Part shown: positions 1-8,530 of the stretch, piece after piece
Numbering within the stretch: position 1 is the first letter of the stretch
Layout of the letters: each line of letters starts with the position of its first letter
Translations under genes and position numbers: made by a program
Notes under the pieces: model-generated
The model's database searches: none
What the model was told of the DNA's origin: nothing
The model's input: the letters and a program-made list of their open reading frames with translations, nothing else
NCBI GenBank assembly: GCA_002803225.1
Contig: NXFV01000915.1
Location: 1 to 19,773 of the forward strand
DNA length: 19,773 nt
Direction of reading: 5' to 3'
From: Gamarada debralockiae
Lineage: Eukaryota; Ascomycota; Leotiomycetes; Helotiales; Hyphodiscaceae

Positions 1-1063
1 CTACTGTATAGAGACAACACAATACGTTCCTACACCGAAGACACCACGCAAAGAAAGCTGTCGCGACGACCGATTACGAGTACATACTTTGTACTACGAT
101 GCAGGCTTCACCCAAGCTCAAATTGCCTTACAACTTAACCTTACCTTAGGTCAGGTTAAGTACGCTCTATCCCATCGAATTACCCCTCAAAAACAACGCA
201 CTGGGCGCAAGATTCTCTTGAACACGCCTCAAAGAAAAAAGCTAATCGACTAGGTGACAGCTTCGAAAGAAAACCGACGAGTTGAGTGGTCAGAAATCCC
301 AGCTCTCTTGGGTTGTGATTATAGAATAAGAGCTATTCGATCAGCCTTTAAGAAGGAAGGCTTTACACGTCGATCTGCGCGTCAAAAACCTCCTCTCTTT
401 GAAGACAATCAAAAAGCACGGCTCGCATAGACTGAAGAGCATATCAAGTGGTCGGAAGAGCAATGGTTTTTTGTACTTTGGAGTAATAAGACTTGGGTAA
501 AGCCAGGGAGACATACGCGGCCACGGGTTACAAGGAGAATTGGGCAATCAGAGCTCTATCACCCCGATTGTATCGAGCCACGCTATTAAAGGAAGATTGG
601 ATGGATGTTTTGGGGTTCAATATCAGGAAGATATGGCTGGCATCGAGGGTTGTTTTGGGAGAAAGATTAGGAGACAATCAATGAGGGATCATACTCTGGA
701 ATTATTATTCTAGTCATTCAAGAGATCCTTCAACAATATCCAGACCTTCAATTCCAACAAGACAACGCTAAAGGGCACGCGGCAAGCTTCACAAAATCAG
801 TCTTTAATTCTATTGGAATACAGCTAATCTACTACCCTGCGTTTTCATCGGATTTATACCCAATTAAGACGCTATAGAATGATATGAAAGAGTATATTCA
901 AAAACACTATCCTAAGGTCCATAGGTCTTACAAACGGCTTAGGGCTGTAGTACAAGAGGAATGGGAATCAATTACACACGAGAGAATTAAAGAGCTTACT
1001 AGAGAGATACCAGAGAGATGTCAAGCTGTGATAGATACTAAGGGAGGATACACAAAATATTAG
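1..1063 (+). mobile_element. Tc1/mariner (DD34E) transposase relic, RIP-like decay
   Basis: One reading frame (codons starting at positions 2, 5, 8...) runs from the left edge to TAG at 1061-1063 and reads as a fungal Tc1-type transposase: an HTH start with AGFTQAQIA near 101, then WSNKTWVKPGRH near 479, WMFWGSIS near 600, QQDNAKGHAA near 755, SSDLYPI near 848. Five in-frame stops (TAG 251, TAG 428, TAA 587, TAG 668, TAG 875) interrupt it without net frameshift. At least three TAGs sit where the family has Trp. The catalytic triad is broken: first Asp is Asn (485-487), second Asp is kept (761-763), third Glu is Lys (866-868). The second and third positions are 34 residues apart, the Tc1 DD34E spacing. 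All changes fit C:G to T:A transitions in CpA context. The 5' end and left terminal repeat lie outside the window; I could not define the right terminal repeat. The copy is inactive. Confidence 0.93.
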
Positions 1064-1954
1064 GTACTTGTAATAAAGCGGCATTAGATTACATAGGGGT
1101 TGCATTAGGGGTGTGCATAGATCGAAAAGGTCAGATTGTTTCGCGCTGTACGAAACTAGAGATCAGGGTCGGCACATGCATAGCCCCTAACCCTACCCCT
1201 GATTTTCCTCCTGATCTGCGGGAGTATTGCGCGGATCGTCGTTTTGAACCAGAGCCGCGCCCCGAATATACACAGATGCATGCACTTTGCCGTGTCTTGG
1301 CATACGGAGTCAAAGTCGCGACTCTTTCCCAAAGAGTTAACTTTCCTCGCGTACTAGGAACCCCAGAATTCTCCTAACATTACTTTTGAGCTGCGCCTCT
1401 ATCAGTCCAACGCATCAGACGTATTCAGTGGATCAGTAGAGTGAGACCAGTGGCATAGGCCAATTACATCAAAATCAACGAAATCACCCTAAAATACCCT
1501 GTCTCGCAACCTTACACGTTGTAGGATACCACTTTCCGTCGAGCTACTGTATGCGCCCTCCGCTTAACATCTCATCCCAGAATTGATTGTCATTACCTTC
1601 CCCCTAAATAAACCTAAATTCTCTGTGAGCTGGAAAAGACGTGCTCTGAGTGGTGGAATTCCTGGTAGGCCCCATGACTCAGGTCAAAAATTAGTCTGTG
1701 TATCAGACAGCGGGCGCTTGTAGAAGGTTCATGAAGCCGCAATTTCTATTTGCCCTTGAATGACACCCCACAAATCCTCTGTCACAGTAGGGAATTTCGG
1801 TTCATTTAGGGGGGAAGGACTCGAAGGGACATGTTGAAGCGAGAACAATCTCATACAAGAAAACCCCCAAAGCCTTTGCCCTTCCTTCAAACCCACCTGC
1901 CTCTGCCTATCAATCCAAAAACACTTTTCAGTTTGCTCTTTGCAATTAGCAAAT
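1064..1954. other. Noncoding stretch between transposon relic and membrane-protein gene
   Basis: I see no ATG-initiated gene here. The first 60 bases after the transposase stop should hold the element's right terminal repeat, but with the left end missing it cannot be delimited. At about 1184-1199 there is a short C-rich telomere-like string (CCCCTAACCCTACCCC), less than three repeat units. A TGACTCA (Gcn4/CpcA- or AP-1-type) heptamer lies at 1675-1681, about 275 bp before the next gene. The segment directly before the ATG (about 1860-1930) is pyrimidine-rich, as is common in fungal promoters and 5' leaders. Confidence 0.5.
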
Positions 1955-2524
1955 ATGATGCATCAGTCGACAAGCCCTCAGGTTCAGACGACAGTGTCGA
2001 AATGGTGGTGGATCAGTCTTCTTATCTCCTCGGTCGTCTTCTTCGCGATTGGTGGAGGCCTCATCGGCGCATATTACAACAGCTACGACAGCTACGACAG
2101 CTACGACAGCTACTATTCCGGAAGCAGCGAGTACTATGGAGCACTTGCTTGCTTTGCCATTGCAGCCATCTTGAAGTTCGCGTATTGGGTTGTCCTGATT
2201 GTCTGGTGCACGCAACGACGTCGTTCTCGACAGGCTGGGTCAAGGACTGTTGTGTATGTCAATTCTCCCGCTACAGAGGCTTGTACGACAGATAAACCCT
2301 TCAACAACTCACAACAGCAAACGGCGACATACACAACACCACAGCCAACAGCGCAATACACACCACAAGCCTCTACCACTCCTGCATCGACTTATCACTC
2401 CCCCCAAAGCCTAGCAGGCACGACTAGTCCTACGGCTGAAAAACAGACGATGAAGAACTACTGCGGTCTCTGTGGCGCGGCCGTCACCACTCCATTCTGT
2501 CCGCAGTGTGGCGCTCGACACTGA
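1955..2524 (+). CDS. Small two-helix membrane protein with C-terminal zinc ribbon, function unknown
   Basis: An intronless 189-residue reading frame; the start is the first of two adjacent ATGs (1955, 1958), since the frame further upstream has no ATG. Two hydrophobic segments are visible: about residues 17-41 (WWW followed by an aliphatic run) and about 61-87. Between them lies a short loop with three SYD repeats and more Tyr/Ser. After the second helix comes a basic stop-transfer patch (RRRSR), then about 70 residues of Gln/Thr/Pro/Ser-rich low-complexity sequence. The C-terminus is a zinc ribbon, C170-x2-C173-x8-C182-x2-C185, ending GARH. Ribbons of this type are known as small metal-binding modules on bacterial and eukaryotic membrane proteins, but they do not tell the function. 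The topology probably places tail and ribbon in the cytosol (inferred from the basic patch). I recognise no named family. Confidence 0.72.
   Translation: MMHQSTSPQVQTTVSKWWWISLLISSVVFFAIGGGLIGAYYNSYDSYDSYDSYYSGSSEYYGALACFAIAAILKFAYWVVLIVWCTQRRRSRQAGSRTVVYVNSPATEACTTDKPFNNSQQQTATYTTPQPTAQYTPQASTTPASTYHSPQSLAGTTSPTAEKQTMKNYCGLCGAAVTTPFCPQCGARH
2081..2113 (+). repeat. 9-bp tandem repeat (3.7 units) inside the membrane-protein gene
   Basis: The unit AGCTACGAC occurs at 2081-2089, 2090-2098 and 2099-2107, followed by a partial AGCTAC. It is in frame and encodes (S-Y-D)n in the loop between the two helices, so unit gain or loss would change loop length without breaking the frame. Confidence 0.95.
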
Positions 2525-3029
2525 TGTTGCATTTGGATAGATTTTAGGATGACATGTGTAAATGGGGAAGTGGATCAATTGTTGGATTTGTGACGTTAGA
2601 TTGGCACATCGAATCTTTTTATTGACCACGCCAAGATGAGCCATGGAACTGTCATTGATTTAGATGTCAGCAGCGGAGAGCGTTGGGCATAATCTTGTCT
2701 GGATCAGTTTGGTCGGTGAGATAAGCAGGTAATAATGAGGTATACAAGGAGTTTGCGGGTGTCAATGGTTATTTGTCTCTGGCAATGATATTTTGTTAGA
2801 AGGCATCCTATATCTATTTCCTTAGGTATCCAGAATTGACAATTTTTAATATTCTATTTTCACAGCATCTTACAGAGGTGTGAGTTCGTTGCTTAGAGGA
2901 GCATTATAAGTCTTTTCACACTTAGATAACAGGACAAAGTCTACAGAATATTCACCCTGATCAAACACAAGATGTTTTGCAATCATCCACCTTCATTCCA
3001 TATTCAAAATATCATCCAGCCCAGACAGC
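2525..3029. other. Noncoding 3' flank
   Basis: After the stop of the zinc-ribbon protein the sequence becomes AT-richer. No reading frame with an ATG and recognisable protein features is seen on either strand, and no RNA gene was recognised. Confidence 0.45.
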
Positions 3030-3810
3030 GCACCATCCCATGGGACAGGACTACCTATGACCTTCGTCCCATAAGATAAGATGAGAATAGGATCCCACCG
3101 GGATCCCATTCTCTACTAGTCATGTGATTTGCAAATAATATAAATATCCCAAAATAATAAAGATAAGATACCCCAAGGTCCCCGCCCTACAAGATAGAAC
3201 AACAAATACCAACCCCATCCCATAGGATCCTATGTATATCACATGATTTCGTACCGTACATTATACTACCCGCATACCCGAGGCCCACCCTATATGCCGC
3301 CAGGCCTATATTAAGCCTGTATATCACTTTATTCATATGTGCCAAATTTAACCTATTTAATTTCGTGTTTAATACCCAATAAAGCCCAGGTTAAGCCCAG
3401 CATCCGCCCCCAAATACCCAGTTCCAGGGTTAAAATGCACCAGAATAAACAAGCAAATGAAAGATTCCAAACCCCGCCCCCCGCGCAAGTAACCAAACTT
3501 CCAAGACATACGAAGAGAGATAATGAAAAGAGAGAGATAAAGAAAGGAATAAAGAAAAAAATGAAGAGAAGAACAAAAGATATGTAATCATGTGAAATAA
3601 AAGAAAGATAAAAATAAAAATAAAAACAAGAGAAAAGCAAAGTAAGAAATATATAAATAAGAGATATAACACTACGCTAATCTTTGTACTGGTCATATGA
3701 TTGTGCACATGATCAATAAGTAGGATCTTAGCATCCCATTAGGATCCTGTAGGATAGGATTACCCTAAACCCCAGATCCCATCCTGCGAGACGAGATCCC
3801 AGTTCGCAGC
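3030..3810. repeat. AT-rich noncoding block with recurring palindromic motifs (possible degenerate repeat element)
   Basis: The motif CATCCCAT followed by a GGA- or GGATCC-containing string recurs near 3032, 3215 and 3732, with variants near 3101 and 3775. GGATCC occurs at 3090, 3101, 3223 and 3742, and 3221-3234 is a perfect 14-bp palindrome (CATAGGATCCTATG). TCATGTGA occurs at 3120-3127 and 3588-3595 and as its inverse complement at 3239-3246, with a one-base variant at about 3693. The block contains no convincing coding sequence and could be a degenerate MITE or another RIP-affected element. Its ends share weak inverted similarity only, so element status is inference. Confidence 0.4.
3512..3668 (+). 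repeat. Long purine-rich (GA/A-rich) run
   Basis: About 155 bases of the plus strand are overwhelmingly A and G, changing from GAGA/AAGG-type sequence (3512-3585) to AAATAAAA-type sequence (3596-3668), with a short interruption containing TCATGTGA at 3588. It is not a clean microsatellite. No start-to-stop frame here resembles a protein; apparent frames are low-complexity Lys/Arg or Phe/Leu artefacts. Confidence 0.7.
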
Positions 3811-3906
3811 ATAATCCAGCTTACTCCATCGTGAGCGAGTACATCAGATTCCCAACAACCCATGAGCCTATGCTGATCCACTCATTCAGCCCTCGAATCC
3901 CTCAAC

Positions 3907-4249
3907 ATGGTGAGAAAGCGCACAGAATGCAAAGCCTCCAGAAAGGATCTTGCGAAAAACACCGCGCAACTCTACTTCAAGCAAGAGGCGCCTCCGTAAG
4001 ATTTTCGTCGCAGACAGGTGCTGCTCTTACAAACCCCGAAGTATGTCTTCTTCACAGGGAGTATGATGATTGTGGCTAATGAAAAGCAGCCGTCGCTCCC
4101 AAAGTATCTTGTTGACCCGCAAGTTTCCATTCCAGAACCTTGCGAAGGAAGTCTTGGGCAGTATTAAGAGTGATTTACGGATTGAACGTAGAGCCATGGA
4201 AGCTTTGCAAGAGGTAGCAGAGTCGTGGCGCATCTTATTCTTACAATAA
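3907..4249 (+). pseudogene. Divergent, truncated histone H3-like gene or pseudogene (two exons)
   Basis: From ATG 3907 (context CAACATGG) the first 20 residues align ungapped with the H3 tail: RK-x-T-x2-KA-x-RK-x-LA, keeping the Lys equivalents of H3 K9, K14 and K18 but lacking the first residues including K4. After an intron the frame gives the H3 fold: LLTRKFPFQNLAKE (alpha-1), SDLRIERRAMEALQEVAES (loop 1/alpha-2), then TAA at 4247-4249 in mid alpha-2, so loop 2 and alpha-3 are missing. Loop 1 has H3 length, without the CENP-A insertion. Acceptor CAG at 4089 follows branch site CTAAT (4076-4080). Two in-frame donors exist: GTAAGA at 3996 (94-nt intron, 82-residue open protein) and GTATGT at 4041 (49-nt intron, adds an alpha-N-like segment but also in-frame TAA 3997-3999). 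Beyond 4249 the same frame weakly resembles the missing C-terminus, favouring a decayed H3 paralogue. A short expressed variant is not excluded. Confidence 0.8.
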
Positions 4250-4701
4250 TACTCTTACTTTTTTGGGAAGAGTGGTGTCTCTGATGGGAATATTGATCTT
4301 TGGGGATGATAAAGAAGATTAATGTGGTAGTATGCCACCACACGAGGTAAATGGGAGTTTGAGAAGTGGAGCCGTGGTATGTCCCCGCGCTGAGAAGGAT
4401 CGTGGGATAAATAGGCAGTTGGCATAAAAGTGAATATGTGCGGAAAATCTATGTGAAACTGAGGACCTCAAGGTTTTTCCGTAGCGCGGTTTTCTAAAAG
4501 CGCAACAATTCATTCATTAACTGCTCTAATCCAACATCTCAAATTAAGATTTACGGAAAGGCAAATTCTCTCAAGCTATTTTCATTCCAGTAGGAGGTTC
4601 AATATTTACTAATATCAATGACCGTACCGTCGTGAAAGACGCTGCTCGGTGTATCGCCTTCGCGTACGCGGTCCTGGTTATGCGCCCAACACGCTCTGAA
4701 C
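4250..4701. other. Noncoding gap between the H3-like gene and the SDR gene
   Basis: The first 60 bases, read in the H3-like frame, keep faint H3 C-terminal resemblance (a Val-Ser followed by Ile-Asp-Leu) before TGA and TAA stops near 4309. The rest holds no supported gene. It is the 3' side of both flanking genes, which converge. Confidence 0.5.
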
Positions 4702-5499
4702 CTATCCGCCCTTGCCAAATCTCTCCATCCATGGGCCCATGGCAGCTCGCCAAGCAGCAGCCGCTGCCTCTGGAAATGCACCAATTGCGATCTCTTTCAT
4801 CGGTTTCCCGTCTTCCAAAATACCCAGCTTCACCATCACCTTCTCCGTGAAAGCGTCCAGGGGCATTGGCTTTGGAGCTTTCTCAGGGCCCCCAGCCAAC
4901 TCGACAATCTTGTCCCTATGCTTCGCATCAAGACCTGTGTCAATATATTGTGGGAACACCTCGGTGACGTTGATGTTCGTTCCGAAAAGCTGAGTACGAA
5001 GCGCAATGGCAAAAGAGTGGAGTGCTGCCTTCGTTGCACAATAGACAGGAGCAAATGGCGCAGGAACGAATGCGAGGCCAGATGAGATCAAGATGATGCT
5101 GCATGGTTTCTTCGTGTTCAGGAAGTATGGAACTAGTGCTTGGCAAAAGACGATCGGAGCGGTGATATTCGTGGTGATTTCCTTGGTGATTGCTTCTGGA
5201 GCTCTAGCGTCTGCGTCCTTGAAAAGTAGGATATTTTGGATACCCGCATTGATGATCACTGTATCAAGGTCGGGGTATTTCGTCGTGAGATGGGAGACAT
5301 GGGATGACAGCGCCGGGATATCGCTGAAGTCGAAGCAGGACGTCTCGAGTCCTGGAAGCTCTGCGGCAATGGAAGAGAGGCGTTGTTGATTGCGGCCTGT
5401 TGCAATAACTTTCTTGCCCTGAGCATGGATACACCTAGCCAAAGCAGCCCCGATTCCTGAGGTAGCTCCAATGATTAGAACAGTGTTCTTGATTGACAT
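4702..5499 (-). CDS. Classical short-chain dehydrogenase/reductase (DltE-like SDR)
   Basis: This 265-residue, intronless protein has the complete classical SDR set: cofactor motif G11-ATS-GIG17, NAG at 84-86 (INAGIQ), catalytic Asn111 (TTNITAP), Ser139/Ser140 (LISSG), Tyr153 and Lys157 (YCATK). Such enzymes are NAD(P)(H)-dependent oxidoreductases acting on alcohol or carbonyl groups; the substrate cannot be read from sequence. The NAGIQ variant and overall length suggest the DltE-like cytosolic subgroup. No signal peptide is seen. The frame stays open 68 codons upstream to another ATG at 5703, but a TATAAAAG box at 5618-5625 (minus strand) lies between the two starts and the fold begins at MSIKN, so 5499 is preferred. 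The gene is divergent from the Zn2Cys6 regulator, sharing a roughly 910-bp intergenic region that could coordinate expression. Confidence 0.93.
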   Translation of the reverse strand: MSIKNTVLIIGATSGIGAALARCIHAQGKKVIATGRNQQRLSSIAAELPGLETSCFDFSDIPALSSHVSHLTTKYPDLDTVIINAGIQNILLFKDADARAPEAITKEITTNITAPIVFCQALVPYFLNTKKPCSIILISSGLAFVPAPFAPVYCATKAALHSFAIALRTQLFGTNINVTEVFPQYIDTGLDAKHRDKIVELAGGPEKAPKPMPLDAFTEKVMVKLGILEDGKPMKEIAIGAFPEAAAAAWRAAMGPWMERFGKGG

Positions 5500-6410
5500 A
5501 TTGGTCGACTGAGTACTTTCATACACGGCGAGGATGATGAGTCTTAGTCTTGGTGGTACTCTGAAGAGCTCTAAATGAGTGTCTGGAAAAGCAAAATATC
5601 TCTGGCTTGTCGACTTTCTTTTATATCTATTCGTCCGCGCCCTCTGGGAGACGACGATAGAGCAGCTGCTAGTCCCAAAACGGTATTGCATGGTTAGTGC
5701 CATTTGACAAAGCCCAACGCAGTATCTGCGATTCAGGGTATATTCCTAGCCTCCTTATCTCCATAATTTCGAGGAGGACACGAGGCTCACACGCAGTGTT
5801 TCCAGCTTTGGAACGCCACATGAACCTTTCACGTGACCCTTGAAGCATCCAATGAAATGGAAGCTGTTGGTCAGGGAAAGGGTCGATCGGATTTAAGTTC
5901 TCTAACTCCTACTGACTCACATTTCCCACTTCGATATAAACCAATCTGCAGGAACATCTGAGATGAGCGTCAATCACAAATTTTCCCTGAAGTCGAGGAG
6001 GTTTTCGAAGACTCGAAACGGGTAATTTCTCTGCCGATCCCCACCCAAACCTAAGCTCAATGCGGTATGCAGTGGTTTAGGGTGGGACCGCCAGTCGCCA
6101 CCGCTTATTTCCATGTTGTTTGGTCATCGATGTGGATGGAGGAGGGTCTATATTCAGAAATCCTCTATGGCTCACTCCCGTTCTTGTGTATGCAATGTGC
6201 ACTGTCTTCATCGATGATTGAGAGACTCTGCTGAGCTGGGCTCTTTCTCATCCATCCTGGTGATCACATACTCGAAATTGAGCTCTCGGCCTCACTGATC
6301 AGTCCCAATCGAGTTTGCAGCAGTTACGAACGTATCTTTACCGAGTTAGAAAGGATCCCCAAGACTTTGTCGAATACGAGTCTGAGAGCCGAAGTAATTC
6401 TGCAGTAGCG
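5500..6410. other. Divergent intergenic region, SDR gene / Zn2Cys6 regulator gene
   Basis: No gene is seen. The region holds candidate sites: the SDR TATA box (5618-5625), an E-box/CACGTG at 5830-5835, a TGACTCA heptamer at 5913-5919 and a TATAAA at 5935-5940 on the plus strand. The last lies far (about 470 bp) from the regulator's ATG and would imply a long 5' leader. No convincing paired CGG operator for a Zn2Cys6 factor was picked out by eye. Confidence 0.5.
5618..5625 (-). promoter_or_regulatory. TATA box of the SDR gene
   Basis: TATAAAAG on the minus strand, about 120 bp upstream of the SDR start at 5499. It argues against the longer N-terminus beginning at 5703, which would lie upstream of the box. 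Confidence 0.55.
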
Positions 6411-8071
6411 ATGGTGTACTGTGGGAAGCCCTCCAGGGCTTGCGCCCAATGCAAGGAACGACGAGTTAAAGTAAGCTTCCTCAATACCACATCTCCTTGC
6501 TCAGTTGTGCTCGATCTCGCCTTGGCCAAGGACTGACGTTACCATAGTGTGATTTGAAAAATAATTGTCGACCCTGTCGCAGAGCAAATCTGAAATGTTC
6601 CGGCCTTCGCGATCCGAACCAATTGGTGTTCAGGGACGAGAGCAATGCAGTCATTCAAAAGGCCGCAAGACGCCCAGCGACCAAGAATCTCCCCAAACCC
6701 GTTACCTTCTCGATCGAGGATCGTGCAAGAGGATTCTTTTTCTCGCATTACGTTCTCGGAAAGACGAAAGCCTTCGATTACATCCAGTCATTCCCACCAG
6801 AAACGGACAGTCGACTTTGTGCCAGCCTTGCGGCAGTCAGTCTTGCGCACTTCTCAACTAAAGCCAATTCTACGGAAGCGTTGGAGATGGCTCGGTTGAA
6901 ATATGTATCTGCTCTTCGGTTGACCAATGAAGCGCTTCAGACCGGAGATCTAGCCACCAAAGATGCAACATTCCTATCCATCCTATTGTTGGATCTGTTT
7001 GAGAAGATCACTAGGAGAACCCCGGAATCCTTTGAGTCGTGGACAAAACATATCAGTGGGGCACTGGCGCTCGCAAAGCTTCGAGGTGCTGAGCAATTCA
7101 ATAACCCCGTTGGGCTTCGGATGTTTTTGCAACTCAGTTCGACAGTCCTCATCTCTTGTGTCCAACGCGATGTTCCAGTACCTGCCGACTTCCTTGCCCT
7201 TCAAGCCGAGTCGAGGAAATACTTGAATCTCATGGAGCCGAAAGCCCGATTCGGGCAGACTCTGATTCGTTTCATTGAGCTGCGAGTGGCCATAAAAGAT
7301 TGTAGTCTCCTCACTAGTGATATTGTATTTATCGCAAAGGATCTCGATACCGACTTCGAGTTGATCTTGAGGACCATGCCACAGGACTTTCAGTACAGTA
7401 GCATATCTTCGTCCTCTTCGAACGAAGTGTACGAAGACTATTTCCATGTCTATCCTCATCGGCGCGTGACCCACATCTGGAATTTGCTTCGTATCTTTCG
7501 AATTCTCGTGAACGAGATGATCACGAAGCAATGCGTCGAAGTTCTCGAAACAGAAGATTCTTTCAGTAGGGTTCAACAATATCAGGCGGAAATAAAGCAT
7601 TCCGCGAGCATAATCGCCTTGATGTCCGCCGAAATCTGCGCCAGTGTACCACAGTACACCCTCCTACCTCGCTTTTCGATAGATTCGCTCACTTCAGAAT
7701 CGGGTATTGACCCAACATATTCCAGACTCTTAAAATATTTCATTACTGCAGACGTCGATGCTGGGGATTCGGATCTCCCTCCCGTCTTACCGTCAACATC
7801 CTGCCACCCTTCACCCAGCTTCTGGAGCGAAATCCACACGCCCTTCCAATCTTCTCGATGTTACTCTCTCATATTTCCTCTCTATGTTGCCGGTCAATCG
7901 TTTGCTTCGCCTGTTCCGTTGCGGCGTTGGGTCATCAATCGCTTGTATGCTATGAGTGCAGATATGGGCATTAAAGAGGCACATATGGTCGCTGGAGTTC
8001 TGGAGCGACGAGAAGCAATCAATCCATGGTCGGTATATGCCATGATTGGCAGTTACTCATTCTCAGCATAA
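6411..8071 (+). CDS. Zn2Cys6 (C6) fungal transcription factor
   Basis: Two exons, 6411-6470 and 6548-8071, give 527 residues. The 77-nt intron (donor GTAAGC, branch CTGAC, acceptor TAG) splits the zinc cluster just before its third Cys, and only splicing restores the motif: Cys11-x2-Cys14-x6-Cys21-x5-Cys27-x2-Cys30-x6-Cys37, with the basic KERRVK typical of the first half. These proteins bind CGG-containing DNA in the nucleus. The remaining ~480 residues are a mostly helical fungal-specific regulatory region, resembling the Fungal_trans_2 type by length and style; that assignment is inference. A Ser/Glu-rich acidic stretch lies near residues 300-310. ATG 6411 is the only Met in frame ahead of the cluster. 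The stop directly abuts a strong donor sequence (see 8072). Lying between the SDR and GMC genes, it is a candidate local regulator of both. Confidence 0.93.
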
Positions 8072-8123
8072 GTAAGTCGGACCCTACAATCCTAAGCTTC
8101 TTAAACGCCGTTGCTGACTGCAG
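8072..8123 (+). other. Predicted 3'UTR intron abutting the regulator's stop codon
   Basis: GTAAGT begins at the base after the TAA stop. A GCTGAC branch site (8113-8118) and a CAG acceptor (8121-8123) complete a standard 52-nt fungal intron. It removes no coding sequence if the stop at 8069-8071 is used. Confidence 0.5.
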
Positions 8124-8169
8124 CCATTTAGTATCCTCCGCCACGCTCGAAGAGCGAAGGCGGCCCCGC

Positions 8170-8177
8170 TTTAAATA
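8170..8177 (+). promoter_or_regulatory. TATA-like element of the GMC oxidoreductase gene
   Basis: TTTAAATA lies about 360 bp upstream of the preferred GMC start. Downstream of it the first ATG (8262) opens a two-codon upstream ORF (ATG CGC TAA), and a second ATG at 8348 is in frame with the enzyme. Confidence 0.35.
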
Positions 8178-8530
8178 GTGCTTACCTAATCATTCAATCT
8201 GACCAAAAAATTAGACCTAACAATTAAAAGGCAAGGTTGATTCTCGCTATTGGTGAAAGCCATGCGCTAATAGGCTACAGGATACGAAGCCGCTCGTTCT
8301 CGTTCAACGGAGGAGCATTTGGGACTTTTAGTGGTCGATCCTGGCCGATGTTTTCGATCAAGTCGGCCGAATGCCGCGATGTGCTTGCTGCTCGGGATGA
8401 TTGGTGCCAACAAAATGCCCCTCGCGGCGAGGCGTCCATGCTCACATGCGATATCAGCTATGGTTGTTGTCTCAAAAAGATAAGAGGTCCACGCCATAAT
8501 GACAGCACGTCAATTCAAGCTTTCTCCAAA

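Noticed and set aside
1184..1199. Interstitial telomere repeat
   Set aside because: Fewer than three CCCTAA-like units; too short to support.
3353..3708. Phe/Leu/Ser-rich minus-strand frames suggesting a membrane protein
   Set aside because: They are the complement of the purine run; low-complexity translation, not a protein.
3831..4079. Plus-strand frame overlapping the H3-like gene
   Set aside because: It starts at GTG, lies in a different frame from the H3 homology and crosses the predicted intron; it is a shadow frame.
3907..4249. Reading the H3-like gene as a centromeric CENP-A
   Set aside because: Loop 1 has the length of H3 without the CENP-A insertion, and the tail matches the canonical H3 tail around K9-K18.
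5500..5703. N-terminal extension of the SDR (start at 5703)
   Set aside because: A TATA box at 5618-5625 lies downstream of that ATG and the SDR fold starts at the 5499 Met.
6983..7600. 205-codon minus-strand frame inside the regulator gene
   Set aside because: Antisense shadow of a well-supported coding exon; no domain recognised.
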